The notes below the pieces were generated by a model. It was not told where the DNA came from and made no database searches. It saw nothing but the letters and a program-made list of their open reading frames with translations. The position numbers and the translations under genes are program-made. Below, in pieces: positions 45,508-58,253 of a stretch of DNA of 64,000 bases (the first letter of the stretch is position 1; every line of letters starts with the position of its first letter). Origin of the DNA: Anthopleura xanthogrammica (Eukaryota > Cnidaria > Anthozoa > Actiniaria > Actiniidae); NCBI GenBank assembly GCA_964019055.1, contig OZ025209.1, positions 10,510,661 to 10,574,660 on the forward strand. Reading direction: 5' to 3'.

Positions 45508-47945
45508 ATGTTCCCTGTGATTAAGCCAACGTCTGTTCTTGGAGTTTTTGTCGTTGTGGTCTTCATTTTCCACTGTGGTCATGTAGCATCCAGCAAACTT
45601 GACGAATCACAAGACGAAGCCATAATAGAAAACAAGGCATCACTTTCACAAGACCAAGAGGATCCTGAAACGTAGGCTTCTTAGCTTGTTTATTTGAGAT
45701 TTTCATATCACATCTCCAATTTAACCAGTTTTTTTCCTACTTCTTTCAAACTGAAGAAGAAGAAAAAACTGGATGAAGATGATAGCAATTCAAGTTGCTT
45801 GAGCCATTTTCCAGCTCTTGCTTCCTCGCTTCCTTGCCTGATCTGGAAGGGTGCCGGCTTTCAAACCCATGCATGCATGCATGTCAGTTGCTGGAGAAAT
45901 CCACCAAATCATCAGAAATGTTTGAATCTTTTTAGGAATATTGAAGCATCGAACACCATCGAAAAGAGGAAAATTCGAATTCGTATTAGTTGCCGCTGCT
46001 GGATTGGATGGCGAGGCAAGCAAAGTAGAAAATATCGCTACTTTGGAGTCATTCGTAAATTCAAATGGTATCAATTAAGAAAACAATCACGATGTTCTGC
46101 CTCCTGCTCAAAGAAGTGTGCACGTAAGTACCTCTTCTTGTTGGCAGCATGGGTTCTCAAATACATCAGTTGGATATATACTGGGACTTTCAGGGCACCT
46201 ACTCGATACGAAGTCCTGAGTTCCTTCGTAATCATATCTATTTTGAAATCATTAGCAAATCCTGCATTCTGATTGGCTAAAAAGTGTGCGATTTAAGCAT
46301 TAATCGCACTATTTTGAATCATTAATAGCATCATTTTGTCAACCAATCACTTTTGAAGCTACATATAACTGTTGAGTATTTGAATATATTGAGATTTCAA
46401 AATGGATATGATTAATAGGTAATAGAACTTCGTGTCGTGCAATTTTGGGCTGAAATCACACTTGTGATTAACAAATCGCACTCCCGCTAAGTGGTCGTGC
46501 AATTTCGTAATCACTCTCCACTCAGTTCTATTACCATTATTAGTTGTTTTTGTCCCAATGATATACATACTCTTACACAATTAGCCTGCTTAATACGGAG
46601 AATCTGTTATTACGGACACATAAGCAACAAGTTTGTTTCTGTCCAATGCAGTGATATGCATCTAGTTAAAATAATCTGCTGACAGCTGCAATCACGAACC
46701 TTTTAAAGTACATCTGCGCTTATTAACGATTTTCTGCTTGGTAGGAAATATTTGTGTAAAAACTACTTCAAACTTCGCCTCACAGTACGAGTGTTTTTTG
46801 GTGTTATTTCTTCCTTTTCTCTTCCTTATAGCGTATTTAACTAAAACCAAGACGAACTATGATTACTTGTGCAAGAAGATTGGTAAAAACTACAACTACA
46901 AGACACACAAAGTTGGTTGTTTCAGTAGGGTTGGGGGCTTTGATTTTCCTAGCAATCTCTGGGACTTCGATGGTTCACCGCACAAGCTTTGCTGCAAGTT
47001 GTCCAGGAGAAATTGTAAATCGGTTCATGGTTTGGGATTCTACTGGCACTATGGCTTGAGGCTTTGTGCCAGGTATCTTTCTCCAGGTATGTAATCCGTC
47101 ATGTCAAAATATTTGTTTGAAGTCGTATATAGTCATTTAAAAAAACGTTGTCACTGACCGGCTCCGCGACTACGCGACTGAGCCGAAACGGAGTATGGGT
47201 AGAAATCGCTGAAGCGCTTAATTATTCGCTCTGAAGTAGTTGTTTTTGCTTACTAATGAGATAACACAAGCAGCGACCCTTTTAACGTTTGTCTTCGGGT
47301 TTTGCGAAAGGAAGATGTTCCCAATTTTGAAACTGTTAAGTCATTAAAATACTATTTCGCCAGCGAATTTTCGTACTGCATGTAAGCCCGGCGCAAATTT
47401 AATCAGTGAAGAATTTAACCGCTTCAGTGATTTTTACCCATACTCCCGTTCGGGCTAGTTACGTAGTCGCGGAGCCATTCGAGGACAACGTTTTTTCAAT
47501 TAGCTGTATATACATGCAGGTACGGTCAATGTAGCACCCATTTTAGCGCATCGTTCATTTTTATGAATAATACAGTAGAACCCCTTTAAAGCGACCAACC
47601 TCTATTTAGCGGCTAGATGTCAAAGTCTTAAGTTTGATGGCACCGAACTTTCGCGGTAATTTACAGCATTTGACTTCAAGTTGGTCAACCTCTATTCAAC
47701 GTCAACTTGACGCCGGATTGCTCGAGGGTGGCCGCTTAAGTAATCATGTTGAAATCAAATGTTGGTAGAGGCAAACTCATGAACCAGCTGAAGCAAGTAA
47801 ATGGAGAAATAATTCCCTAACTTCTATTTCAGGATGCATTCCCGGCGTGCCTAACGGCCATAAAAAGCCTCCAGTTTGCTGCTATGGCAACAAGGTTTAC
47901 GCTTGCCAAAAGGCAGAATATATCGTCAGAAGTAAGAAATGTTGA
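45508..47945 (+). CDS. Secreted basic cysteine-rich protein, gene A (unknown family)
   Basis: Four exons: 45508-45671, 45936-46123, 46832-47086, 47833-47945, totalling 239 residues. The ATG directly follows a splice-acceptor-like TTGACACAG, so the leader is probably spliced. Residues 1-29 form a signal peptide (hydrophobic VLGVFVVVVFIFHCG). An acidic propeptide-like stretch rich in Glu, Asp and Gln follows, then a basic EKRKIRIR junction and a mature part with 16 cysteines. Motifs: SCRCWIGW and RCSASCSKKC in exon 2; LCKKIGKNY, HKVGCF, LWDFDGSPH, LCC in exon 3; and KKPPVCC, VYACQ in exon 4. I do not recognise the family. The layout (signal, acidic segment, basic Cys-rich domain) is that of many cnidarian defence or venom-type peptides and of extracellular matrix factors, but function is unknown. 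Gene B downstream is a clear paralogue. Confidence 0.82.
46418..46540. mobile_element. Possible MITE in gene A intron 2
   Basis: GGTAATAGAACTTCGTG at the left and CACTCAGTTCTATTACC at the right are inverted, with CGTGCAATTT words inside. The arms are imperfect. Confidence 0.45.
47141..47496. mobile_element. MITE in gene A intron 3
   Basis: Arms of about 75 bp share AAAAACGTTGTC, GGCTCCGCGACTACG and GTATGGGTA with GAAGCG, inverted. It is 356 bp with no coding content. Confidence 0.75.
47570..47765. repeat. Possible pogo/Tigger-like fragment
   Basis: ACAGTAGAACCCCTTTAAAGCG resembles the terminal repeats of pogo-like elements. The opposite end was not found. Confidence 0.25.
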
Positions 47946-50360
47946 TTGAAAAAAGTTTCAATCTTCTATTAAGTCTACTCCAAGACTCCTACCTAATCTT
48001 ATTTAAAACGCCCGTTTTTACATGCATGCGCAGGGCTAGAATTGTAACTTAACTGCGGTTACTATGGCGACATATACGTCAAATAAATTTTGTAGTAAGA
48101 TTTAACTTTGCACTAATATCATGATAAATCTGTATTATTTAAAATAAACTCTTTTGGAGGTGGTAAAAATACCAGTGTGTTCCTTGATGATTGTAACTGA
48201 ATACAGACTATATTTTAACCAACGGTAAAGTAAAGTAAAAATACACAACTTTGTCAATACAAAAATCTGGATATTCGAATCCCAACAAGTTAGCAGATAA
48301 AAGAACTCCACCCCAACGTCGAACCAACAACACAACGCGCAATTTGATCACAAATGCGCTCAATTTTCCAAGATAAGACAAATTTAGGAAATAGCATTTT
48401 TTTTCAATGCCGTGCCAAAAAACATGCATGTTTTATTAATTGTCAAACTTCGTGAGTATAATATGCCATCAGGGATATTTTACTTTTATATAACAAGTTA
48501 TTTTGAGCTTATTTTGAAAGAAAAACAATAGATTATGATTGGAAACTAGTTTTGTGCGTCAATTGAGGTTTTAGTCCTCTGAGTATTTTTATCTTGTGTT
48601 GTCGTCATTTGGTCCTTGTTTAAATCACGCGCTCGAGACTTTTTTTTAGACCTCAAATCTTTTTACTAAACATTTAATGCTTAAGTTCTTAGCTTTAATG
48701 GAGTGCCAGCAGTAACGATCAATAACAACAATAACAACTATATTTTTATATTTTCTTCTCATCTCCTCTGAGTGTACTCTGCTCTGCTGTCTGCTAAGAT
48801 CTGCTCTGATCTGCTCTCCTCTGCCTCTGCTCTTCTCTTCTCTTTTGTTCTCTCTTCATTAACTTGACCTCTTTGTTGTGGCTTAAAAGATCTGCACGGT
48901 GCAAGCTACGCTTGATTAACACATGTAAAAAAAACCTCTCTCGAAGTTCCTGTTTTTTCCTTTAACGATTGTCAGGGTCATCTGGTGTTGGGGTTTACAA
49001 CACGTTAATTAGTAATATATAGATTTAGGCACTGCCTAAAAGCGGAGCTCCCATAAATAGTATATTTATTGCTAAAAACGTGACAATTGTGTGACGCGGC
49101 ATAACGCTGGTTATAGCGTTACCACTTCGTTTGATTTTACCAGAATCCAGGAGGAAAAATTAAAAGAAAAACCAATATTTTAAGCCTTCAAAAGCATTAC
49201 AAAACTTTTCAATTCGAAGAAAAATAATTATAGATTGTACAACATATGAATACATGTATAGAACAAAGGATTTCATTCAGCAAATCTTAGTAATCAAAGT
49301 TGTAAGTTTTTTAGGTACGTGGAAAGTGAACTACACTGAAAATTGTCGAAAAATATTACTGATAAGCTTAAGCTTACATTCACTTGAACTTCACATGTAA
49401 AAAGAGACATATTCATTAATGCAAGATAATAATTTTCTTTGTTAGTAAGTTGGTCTTTGAAAAGTTTTTTTTTAGATTATCGAGCGAAATATCTTACAAA
49501 AACATAAGCTTATTTATAAAGAAAAACAAGCTCATCATTTTTGCGATTGTGTAATAGTAATAGCTGGAAAAGCCCGATAAATAGCAAATATTTGGTGTGA
49601 TATGTATTCCTTTTTCATATTTCATTCAACATTAAAATAAATTATCTATAAAAATGTCAAAATATTCATATGATTATGAAACTGGAATATTGTTTTGACT
49701 TCGCGTGAGGTTCGCTGGCCGTCAAATATATTTTTTCAAAGAACCAAGTCTTTTTACTAAGTCTTAGCCTTTTTTCTTGAAATGGGATCAAAAACAAAAA
49801 TTCAAAGCTTCAAATATCGCTTTTTTGGTTCACAAGTAATGAAGAAAAAGATGATAAAAATCTAGAATGCAGTAAAAACGACAAACTATCCAAGTTTTTC
49901 TGACAATGTTTGCCGAACCAAAGTCCTTGGCTTGTCTGAGAGTTTCTCCAGCTAGTTTACACATTTCTTGTCGTTTTTTTTACGAAATATTAGTTAACAT
50001 TAATGAATTTACCTTCTATGAAGTGTTTTCTACGGAGCTGAAATATTATTCTTGCAGTATAATCAGGTTTTTCTGGTCTACAGGCCACTTTTTCTCTCAC
50101 TGAAGTTTCAGTCACGAAACTTCATCGTAAGATTAAGAATCTTCCCTCGCTTTCCCTCGCTAAATCTTCTTTAGCAAGTCGCTAAAGTCGAAAAATTGTT
50201 TTTGTTCACTTTAAGACAGACATGACTTCGATTAAACGTATTTTTCGCATTGCAAAAATAAGAAAAAATACTTCTTGATCCATCTTTCAGTACATTATTG
50301 CAATTTTTCTGTGCATTTGTGAGTAAGCAAAGCGCGCGGGAACCCTGTGCAAAGTGGTAC
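47946..50360. other. Spacer between the paralogues, left part
   Basis: AT-rich with CTCTGCT-type repeats (48770-48860) and a palindromic TTTAGGCACTGCCTAAA at 49022-49039 followed by AGCGGAGCTCCC, which reappears inverted at 50567-50576. No gene seen. Confidence 0.45.
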
Positions 50361-50365
50361 ACGGA

Positions 50366-50462
50366 CGGACGTATGTATGTATGTATGTATGTATGTATGT
50401 ATGTATGTATGTATGTATGTATGTATGTATGTATGTATGTATGTATGTATGTATGTATGTAT
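50366..50462 (+). repeat. (GTAT)n microsatellite
   Basis: About 24 tetranucleotide copies. Confidence 0.95.
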
Positions 50463-50541
50463 GGACAAGGTGATGACGTAATCAAGCCATGAAAAATCAA
50501 CTCGATGGGTTACCATTTCTTCTTAAGTATGGTGCTCCGCT

Positions 50542-50564
50542 CGCGCGGGCCTTCGGCCCGCGCG
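50542..50564. repeat. GC-rich perfect hairpin
   Basis: CGCGCGGGCC, loop TTC, GGCCCGCGCG: ten perfect pairs, set between CTCCGCT and GAGCTCCGCT. Very GC-rich against an AT-rich background. It is probably the end of a repeat element. Confidence 0.7.
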
Positions 50565-50644
50565 GGAGCTCCGCTATCAACCATGCATGAGAAAAGTGCT
50601 CGTACAGTACTTGCCGGTGCCATAGAAACACTATAATCTTACCG

Positions 50645-50765
50645 AGAAAAAGAAGAAGAAGAAGAAAAAGAAGAACAAGAACAAGAACAAGAAGAAGAAC
50701 GAGAAGAACAAGAACAAGAACAAGAAGAAGAACAACAACGAGAACAAGAAGAAAGAAGAGCTAGG
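50645..50765 (+). repeat. GAA/CAA-rich tract
   Basis: Irregular mix of GAAGAA and AACAAGAAC units. Confidence 0.85.
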
Positions 50766-51000
50766 AGGAAGAGCGGAGTGATGATTAAGAAAAGGAATCG
50801 AGTTTTTTTTTATAGAAATAAAGGGTATAATAATTATCCATCCGAACTTACCGAAATATGAAACTCTTTTTAGAGCGGAATGAACCGTAACGTAAATGCG
50901 GAAAAATAAGTCAAGCGCTTAGTGCTATTTATATTAGTATCACTTCACGCTCTACTTGAAATGGTGAGAACATTGAAACTACTAAAGAAGAAACGTGCGG

Positions 51001-51272
<272 letters not shown>

Positions 51273-51299
51273 ATGAAACAAAAATATTAACAAAAATAA

Positions 51300-51990
<691 letters not shown>

Positions 51991-52236
51991 GAAGAGCATT
52001 CCAATCACATAATTATATAATTTCGTTTCAACTCAGTTGGCTGCTGTTCACAACGCAATATATAACAGCTCAGCCGTAACCGTATATTACTTTCGGCTTA
52101 GCGTAAAATTTAAATTACTTCTAATTAAAATTGAGTTTGTTCAGCAAAAAAGTTCCCCTTGTTATATTTCAATTATTAGATCATCTTAGGAGAGCTTATT
52201 TCATGCATTCTTTATCACACTTGACTGAAGATGCAG

Positions 52237-52454
52237 ATTACAAGAAAACGAAGCCCAAGTTTTATCGGATCAAAAGTGTGCGCAAAGAAGCGAAGGCAAA
52301 ATGTAAAAAAAATTGTCCGATTTTGATTGACGTGCTGGGAAAAACTTGTTTTAAATTAGTTTGTGTTTGGACGCGTGCGCTGGAGAACGACTCTAATTTC
52401 AACCTTTGTTCAGTGCATGTTTATGATATTGATTCTAATCTTTGTAATTGCTAG
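52237..52454 (+). CDS. Possible orphan exon encoding a basic Cys-rich tail
   Basis: The frame is preceded by an acceptor-like TGAAGATGCAG and runs 72 codons to a stop. It is Lys/Arg-rich at the start and has seven Cys (KCKKNC, KTCFK, LVC, NLC, NLCNC). The entry phase equals that of exon 3 in the neighbouring paralogues, but the residues do not align convincingly. It could be a relic of a third copy or chance. Confidence 0.25.
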
Positions 52455-52680
52455 GCTCATTTTAGTTAAATACTATCTTCTGATTTAGAGAATGGCTTCT
52501 GGCTTGCAAGACTGAGCAATCTCTCCGTCTAAGTTTGCGCGCGTGATCAAAAAATATAGAAAAATGCAGTGCAAACGTGCTTAATTCAATGCCCAACCAC
52601 AATCAAATTACCCAGCTAATAATAAAACACGATCAAATATCTGCAATGATTAAAATCAAGACTTAATTATAAGTGATCAT

Positions 52681-52723
52681 GAGGCACAAATAAAAATTGA
52701 AAGCTGAAAATAGATAGTGAAAC
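52681..52723 (+). promoter_or_regulatory. Conserved upstream block of gene B
   Basis: GAGGCACAAATAAAAATTGA followed by AAAATAGATAGTGAAA. Counterpart of 45104-45147; spacing to the TATA box is conserved within three bases. Confidence 0.55.
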
Positions 52724-52780
52724 AAAAGTGGTACTTTAGGATGACGTTAGTTAATGTGTTCTAAAAAAGGAACTGGAAGG

Positions 52781-52788
52781 TATAAAAA
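52781..52788 (+). promoter_or_regulatory. TATA box of gene B
   Basis: GGAAGGTATAAAAAGGGC, a strong consensus match, 230 bases before the ATG. Confidence 0.7.
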
Positions 52789-52840
52789 GGGCAGAAATCA
52801 TGATCAAACTGATTGTGCTGCAAGCTTGTCTTACTATTTA

Positions 52841-52910
52841 CAAGAAGAAGAAGAAGAAAGAAGAAGAAGAAGAAGAAGAAGAAAGAAGAAGAAGAAGAAG
52901 AAGAGAGAAC
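52841..52910 (+). repeat. (GAA)n tract in the gene B leader
   Basis: Interrupted AAGAAG/AAAGAAG tract in the same relative place as the (GAA)n of gene A. Confidence 0.85.
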
Positions 52911-53010
52911 TGAACTCTACGGAAAGAAAAGGTTGGACTTCTGTTTTGAATCCGCACCACATTTTTTTTGCAAAATGTTTGGGAGTAATTTCTGCACATA
53001 TTTTCCACAG

Positions 53011-56000
53011 ATGCTTTTCAAACCGAAGCTGATTTTGGTGGTTTTGGCCATTTCGTTTTTCATCTTCAACATGGCTTCTGCAACCTCGCTGGAGAACGAA
53101 GATGCTCGAGCTCTTGACGCGGCTCCTGCACCAAATGAGCAACCAGAAGAAGAGGAGGCCAACGATGACATGGAAGACGTTAACCAACTACAAGAAGAGA
53201 CTAAAATGGAAGACGAGGCGAATGATCTAGAAAGTCCCAAAGTGTAAGTAATTGATGTATATATGTATGTATGTATAATTTTTTTTAAACACGGAAAATC
53301 ATCAGTCAATATTTACAAAATTAAAAAATGAAATATAGCTACTGTTTTACATGATTGCCGTGTGGGAATCTCATAAATTAAGAGAGGCCTGGTTCAATTT
53401 AGATTTAAAACTTGCTAAGGAACCAGAGTTTCTAATATTTTCGGGTAAACCGTTCCATATTTTGGCACCACTGTAACTAAAAGACCTTTTCAGGTAATTA
53501 GTACGTGGTTTAGGTAAATTTAATTTGCCATCATTGTTTCGTAAGTCATACTTGGTGCTACGGGGATGGAACAAATCATTTAGGTACGCTGGGGCAAGCT
53601 TATGCAAAGATTTGAACATCATGATTGCTTTGAGCTTTTTCCGGCGAATACAAAGATTGTCCCAGTGAAGGGACTCAAGAAGAGAGGTAGAGTCAGTTTC
53701 ATAGTTACTTTTTGTAACCACCCTAGCAGCACGGTTCTGTAATTTTTGCAGTTTTTGGGATAAATAATTGCTTAATCCATCTCACACTTGGCAACAATAG
53801 TCAAAGTGTGGGAGGATTAAGACTTTGTAAATTAAAAGTGCAGTCTCTATGGGAATAAAGTGTCGTATTCTTCTTAAGGCGCCTATGCCAGAAGCAATTT
53901 TTTTTGAAATTTCGTCAATGTGATGGGACCAAGAGAGTTTGTCGTCAATAGTAAGTCCTAGTGATTTAGTGTGTTGGACTTTCTCGATACCAGTCCCCTC
54001 TATTTCTAACGCTATTTCGTTAATTAATTGAGCTGAGAGTCTTTGCCGAGATTCCATTACCATAAACTCAGTCTTTGCTATATTGAGGCTAAGCTTGTTT
54101 GCTTTAAGCCAGCAGTTAAGGTTGAAAAGCTCTGAGTTCATGGTAATTTGGAGGTCGTTTAGGTTATCGGCAGAGAAGCTTATATTAGTATCATCAGCAT
54201 ACATGTTGGGCTTTCCCCTATTTAGACAATTTGGTAAATCATTGATGTACACTAAGAAGAGTAATGGACCGATCAAACTCCCCTGAGGCACGCCACAAGT
54301 TATTGGACGTGAATCAGATAGGATTCCATTTACTTGACATCTTTGACTACGATTATTTAAATATGATTTGAACCACTCCAGGGCATTTCGATCAAGACCA
54401 TAGTTACAGAGCTTTTGGATAATTATTTCGTGATTGATTGTATCGAAGGCTTTCTTAAGGTCAATAAAAATAATCCCGTTACTGAGGCCATTGTCGATAT
54501 TAACTGACCAATTGTTTGTAGCTTGAAGTAGCGCTGTTAGTGTACTATGGAGTGATCGGAAACCCGATTGGCAGTTCGTTAATAGTCTATTATCATTCAA
54601 ATATTTATATAACTGATCATGTATTATCTTCTCAAAAATTTTCGAGATAATAGGTATGACTGATATCGGTCGATAGTTATTAGGATCTAACTTTTTCCCC
54701 TTTTTAAAAACTGGGGTCACACGTGCCAATTTCCATTCCATCGGGAAAACACCAGTGACAATTGATTGCTCGAAAATTCTTGTAAGTGAGGGAGCAACGA
54801 CACTAGCAGCTAATTTTAAGAGATTACATGGAATTCCATCCAGGCCTGTCGCTTTTCTCTCATTGATACTACTCAACAACTTAAAGACAGTATCGACAGT
54901 TGGAGTTTTAAGAGAGAAATAAGTTTCAGTCGGTTCAAGATAGAATTCAGGATTGATTTCAGTCTGTGGGATATGAAAAACTCGACAGTTTCTTCGTATT
55001 TCCTTCCCTCTCCTTTTCTTTTCTTCTCTTCTCCTTTCCTAGTTTCCGTTCCTTTTTTTCCTTTCATTTCCTTCTCATTCTTGTTTGACATTTACATTTG
55101 TTTTTAGGAACAGCGAACCATCGAGTAATGAAAGCGAGAAAAGGAGGCGCCGCCGCCGTATCCCCTGCTACTGTTGGATTGGTTGGGTCAGAAAGAAGTA
55201 CTTGAAATACAAAAACTTCGGCTGTATTCGTAAATTCAGGTGGTTTCACACACAGAAGCAAAGGAAATGCTCTGCTTCGTGCTCCAGGACGTGTGCTCGT
55301 AAGTTCTACTGTCTTTTAAAAACCTTTTGACAGAACGACTGTTTTGAAATTCACATTCTCGACGCCATATTGTTTATGGGTAAATCCGCTAATTGCGCGC
55401 AGGCTCAAAATGTTAGCAGTTTGTTATAATGATCGGTGATGATTTGCTTGTAGTCCTTTCGAAAAAATAGAGCCGACCCACTCCGGGATTGAGTTTTGTA
55501 GTGATTTTAGTCGTTAATGCGCAAGTTGTTAAAGGCAAATTCTGTTAACTCTCTTGAGTTATATTAAGATTTGCTGGCCTTCGACATATTCTACTGCCAT
55601 TAAAGGAATAGTCATGGCCAGATAAAATAGCAGAACTTCGCCTATTTACCCACATTTTTGTATCATTTACCTTTATACATAGCTTGGCTCAAAAAGAAGG
55701 CATACTTGTGCGAGAAGATCGGCAAAACGTACCACTACAAATGGCACAAAGTGGGCTGCTTCAGCCAAGTTGGTTGGTGGGATATACCCAGCAATCTATG
55801 GGACTTTGACGGCTCTCCACATGGCCTCTGCTGCAAGAAAAAAATAAAACGCTGCAGTTTGGTGTACGGGTTTGGTTTTTACTATCACTATCGCATGAGG
55901 TTATGTGTCAAATACCTTGCACCAGGTAACCAATAGATAAAAATGATAAAAATAAATTGCCTTCATTTTAAGGGAGCTCAGGGATATTTTTTACTACGTA

Positions 56001-56371
56001 ATCCTTTTGAGACTCGGGTCAGGCCTTGAATATGCCGCAAGTCGACCACTTTAGCTCCCGGGCGTCACCTTTGGTCTTTGGACAGGTAAGCGAATGACTA
56101 CATGCTATATATTGCCTATATAGTGCAGTACCTTATTTTAGAGGCAACTACCTACCCCATGGAGGGAAATGATCACGTGATTCGAGTATTTCATATATCG
56201 CATTTATGTCCACAGTTAACTAAAAAATGACTTCGCTTTATTCATTTCATATCAGGTCCTATATTTGGCTTACCAAACGTATATTTAAAGCCTCCAATCT
56301 GCCATTACTGGAGAAAACTTTACGCATGCCAGAAGCCGAAATATATCACAAAACCTGTGCCTTGCTGGTGA
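53011..56371 (+). CDS. Secreted basic cysteine-rich protein, gene B (paralogue of A)
   Basis: Four exons: 53011-53243, 55108-55298, 55683-55925, 56256-56371, totalling 260 residues. Intron phases are the same as in gene A (2, 1, 1). The ATG again directly follows an acceptor-like TTTTCCACAG. It has a signal peptide (LILVVLAISFFIFNMASA), a long acidic segment dense in Glu and Asp, a basic KRRRRRR stretch, then a Cys-rich region with 14 cysteines. Motifs: CYCWIGWV, KCSASCSRTC, LCEKIGKTY, HKVGCF, LWDFDGSPHGLCC, LKPPICH and LYACQ. Compared with gene A, two cysteines of exon 4 are missing together (GC becomes GP, CC becomes CH). The polybasic stretch at the acidic/basic junction is a likely proprotein-convertase site. 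Intron 1 holds a LINE. Function unknown. Confidence 0.82.
53280..54985 (-). pseudogene. LINE reverse transcriptase in gene B intron 1, one nonsense codon
   Basis: Non-LTR element inserted opposite to gene B and truncated at its 5' end before the reverse transcriptase. The minus frame runs from about 54975 through ERKATGLDGIPCNLLK, NNYRPISVIPIISKIFEK, NCQSGFRSLHSTLTAL, FIDLKKAFDTINHE, CGVPQGSLIGPLLF, MYADD (catalytic pair) and LGLTIDDKLSWSHHID to the C-terminus at 53371. The only break seen is a TGA at 53782-53784, where related elements have Trp (YCCQV-stop-DGLS). Otherwise the frame is intact, so the insertion is fairly young. Confidence 0.85.
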
Positions 56372-57060
56372 AGATTTTAACCTTGCACTCGTAACTCATT
56401 TTGATTCAGCATAATTAATATTTCACCGAATTCTTTAAGCTATTCACCCTGCACAGTCAAAGAAATCACATCAGTTACCAGGTGATCATGCATGCAGCCA
56501 ATCAGAAAACGTTTAGTGGTCAGTCAAAGTGTTTCCATGGCATTGTTGGAAAGCTTTCAGTCAAAGGCACGTGCCTTTGGAATATCATGGAAACGCCTTG
56601 ATTGACATCTACTGAAACGATTTTCGAAACTTTGTATCGCTGAGTAAGAATCATGAGTTAGCTTTTCAGTAAATCTAAGAGGGCAAAGCCAGATTTTTTT
56701 TTTTGTCAGTGGTTTGCATTGTATTGACCTATTAGCCTCACTTGTACGAGGATGAAAGAATAAAAGAATACCTGCGGGGTTATATTTGATAACAGCTATT
56801 CCGCACTAGAATAGTAGAAAGCATATGTATTAAAGGATTTTTATCAATAAACTGATGTTAAAAGTGTGTAGTTCGATTAAGAGTAGTACTTTAACAAAGG
56901 AGTATTTTACCTTTCAAAAAGAGGATCTCGTTAAGTCAAAATAATCCTATTCAGTCCACGAAAATTTTCAATTTAAAACTGGTCACATTATTCTAAACAG
57001 ATGACGTATTTACTTTCGCCTTTACCCCTTCCCCCTACCCTCACCCTTCCAACCCCCATG
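56372..57060. other. 3' flank of gene B
   Basis: Contains AATAAAAGAATA near 56758 and CAATAAAC near 56846 as possible polyadenylation signals, CCAGGTGATC near 56478, and an inverted GTTTCCATGG...CATGGAAAC motif (56527-56595). No gene seen. Confidence 0.4.
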
Positions 57061-57069
57061 CACCTCGTG

Positions 57070-57420
57070 TCATCTCACTGTCTGTCTGTCCCTCTGACTG
57101 TCCATCTGTTTGTATAGTAGGTGTGCCTGTCTGTCTGTCCGTCCCTCTGTCTGTCCGTCCCTCTGTCTGTCCATCTGTTTGTATAGTTGCCGTGCTGTCT
57201 GTCTGTTCGTCCCTCTGTTTGTCTGTTTGTATAGTGGCCGTGCTGTCTATCTGTTCTTCCCTCTGTCTGTCCATCTGTTTGTATAGTAGCCGTGTCTGTC
57301 TGTCTGTTCGTCCCTCTGTCTGTCCATCTGTTTGTATAGTAGGTGTGCCTTTCTGTCTGTTCGTCCCTCTATTTGTCTGTCCGTCTGTTTGTATAGTGTG
57401 CCTGTCTGTCTGTCTTTCCA
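57070..57420 (+). repeat. CTGTCTGTC-type minisatellite
   Basis: Units of roughly 55-60 bp combining CTGTCTGTCCGTCCCTCTG and CATCTGTTTGTATAGT, about six copies with variants. Confidence 0.9.
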
Positions 57421-57479
57421 CTCTTATAAAAACTTCAGCGCACAGTGCCCAAGAAAAATCGAAGACTAGACTGGGTGTG

Positions 57480-58250
57480 TGAAAGATTTCATTTAAATAT
57501 AGTGTGAATATTGTTAGAATGAGCTTGAAAAAAAAAAACACAGGAGGACCAGTCTCACATGCAAAAGTTTTTTTAAGAATTATATAATAAAAATAGCAGA
57601 GGCTTTTCAATCGAGCCATTTTTCCCTTTCTTCTTTTCTCTTTCTTCTCGGCTGTCCTCTGACAGTTAAATTGATTCTGATCTAAGTCTTTATTTTTTTA
57701 AGCAAGCTCGTCACGTCACGCGATCACCTTTTATTGGCGGCCACTTAACATTTTAGCCCGGGTGTGGTGTGATTACCGCCTTAGCTCTAAGAGTCCTATA
57801 AACCTGGAAGACTAATAATATAAGGCCAAACGCCCAACTTTACATGAGCCGAACGCATTGAAAACAATGGATAATAAGGCGGTCTTCTTTGATCTCATCA
57901 TAGGTTAGGCTCATGTTAAATTTGACCTTTTTTTAAGTTTTATATATTAGATTTTGATTTTGAAAAGTAACGAATGAATGAAATAAATAAATCAATACGA
58001 AGATACTGCCAGAAATGATTTTTTCGACTTCTCTCTGTTCTGTGTAGCTTTAGCTTTAAATACCCGTAATGAGGAGCACTGATAGTTTGAGCGGGTAAAG
58101 GGCGCACCTTCGAACGCTTTAAACATGAGCCCCTGCCTAGGGAGAATTGGGCAACCACTCCCCGCGTTCGAAGTAAAATATTGGCTTTACTCAAGGCCTT
58201 TTTTATTATTGCGAAACCCGCGGCTGAGAAGCTGATACCTCAGTGATCGG
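57480..58250. other. Intergenic with a dispersed repeat
   Basis: The stretch 57995-58150 is related to 10960-11200. ACATGAGCC and GGCTCATGT at 57843 and 57907 are inverted. No gene seen. Confidence 0.4.
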
Positions 58251-58253
58251 ATA

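Noticed and set aside
45694..46272. 192-codon frame starting in gene A intron 1
   Set aside because: Only its middle is exon 2; the flanks are intron, shown by the paralogue and splice sites.
57041..57619. Thr/Asp/Gln-rich 192-codon minus ORF and its plus counterpart
   Set aside because: Both follow the CTGT minisatellite period, with no domain or splice context.
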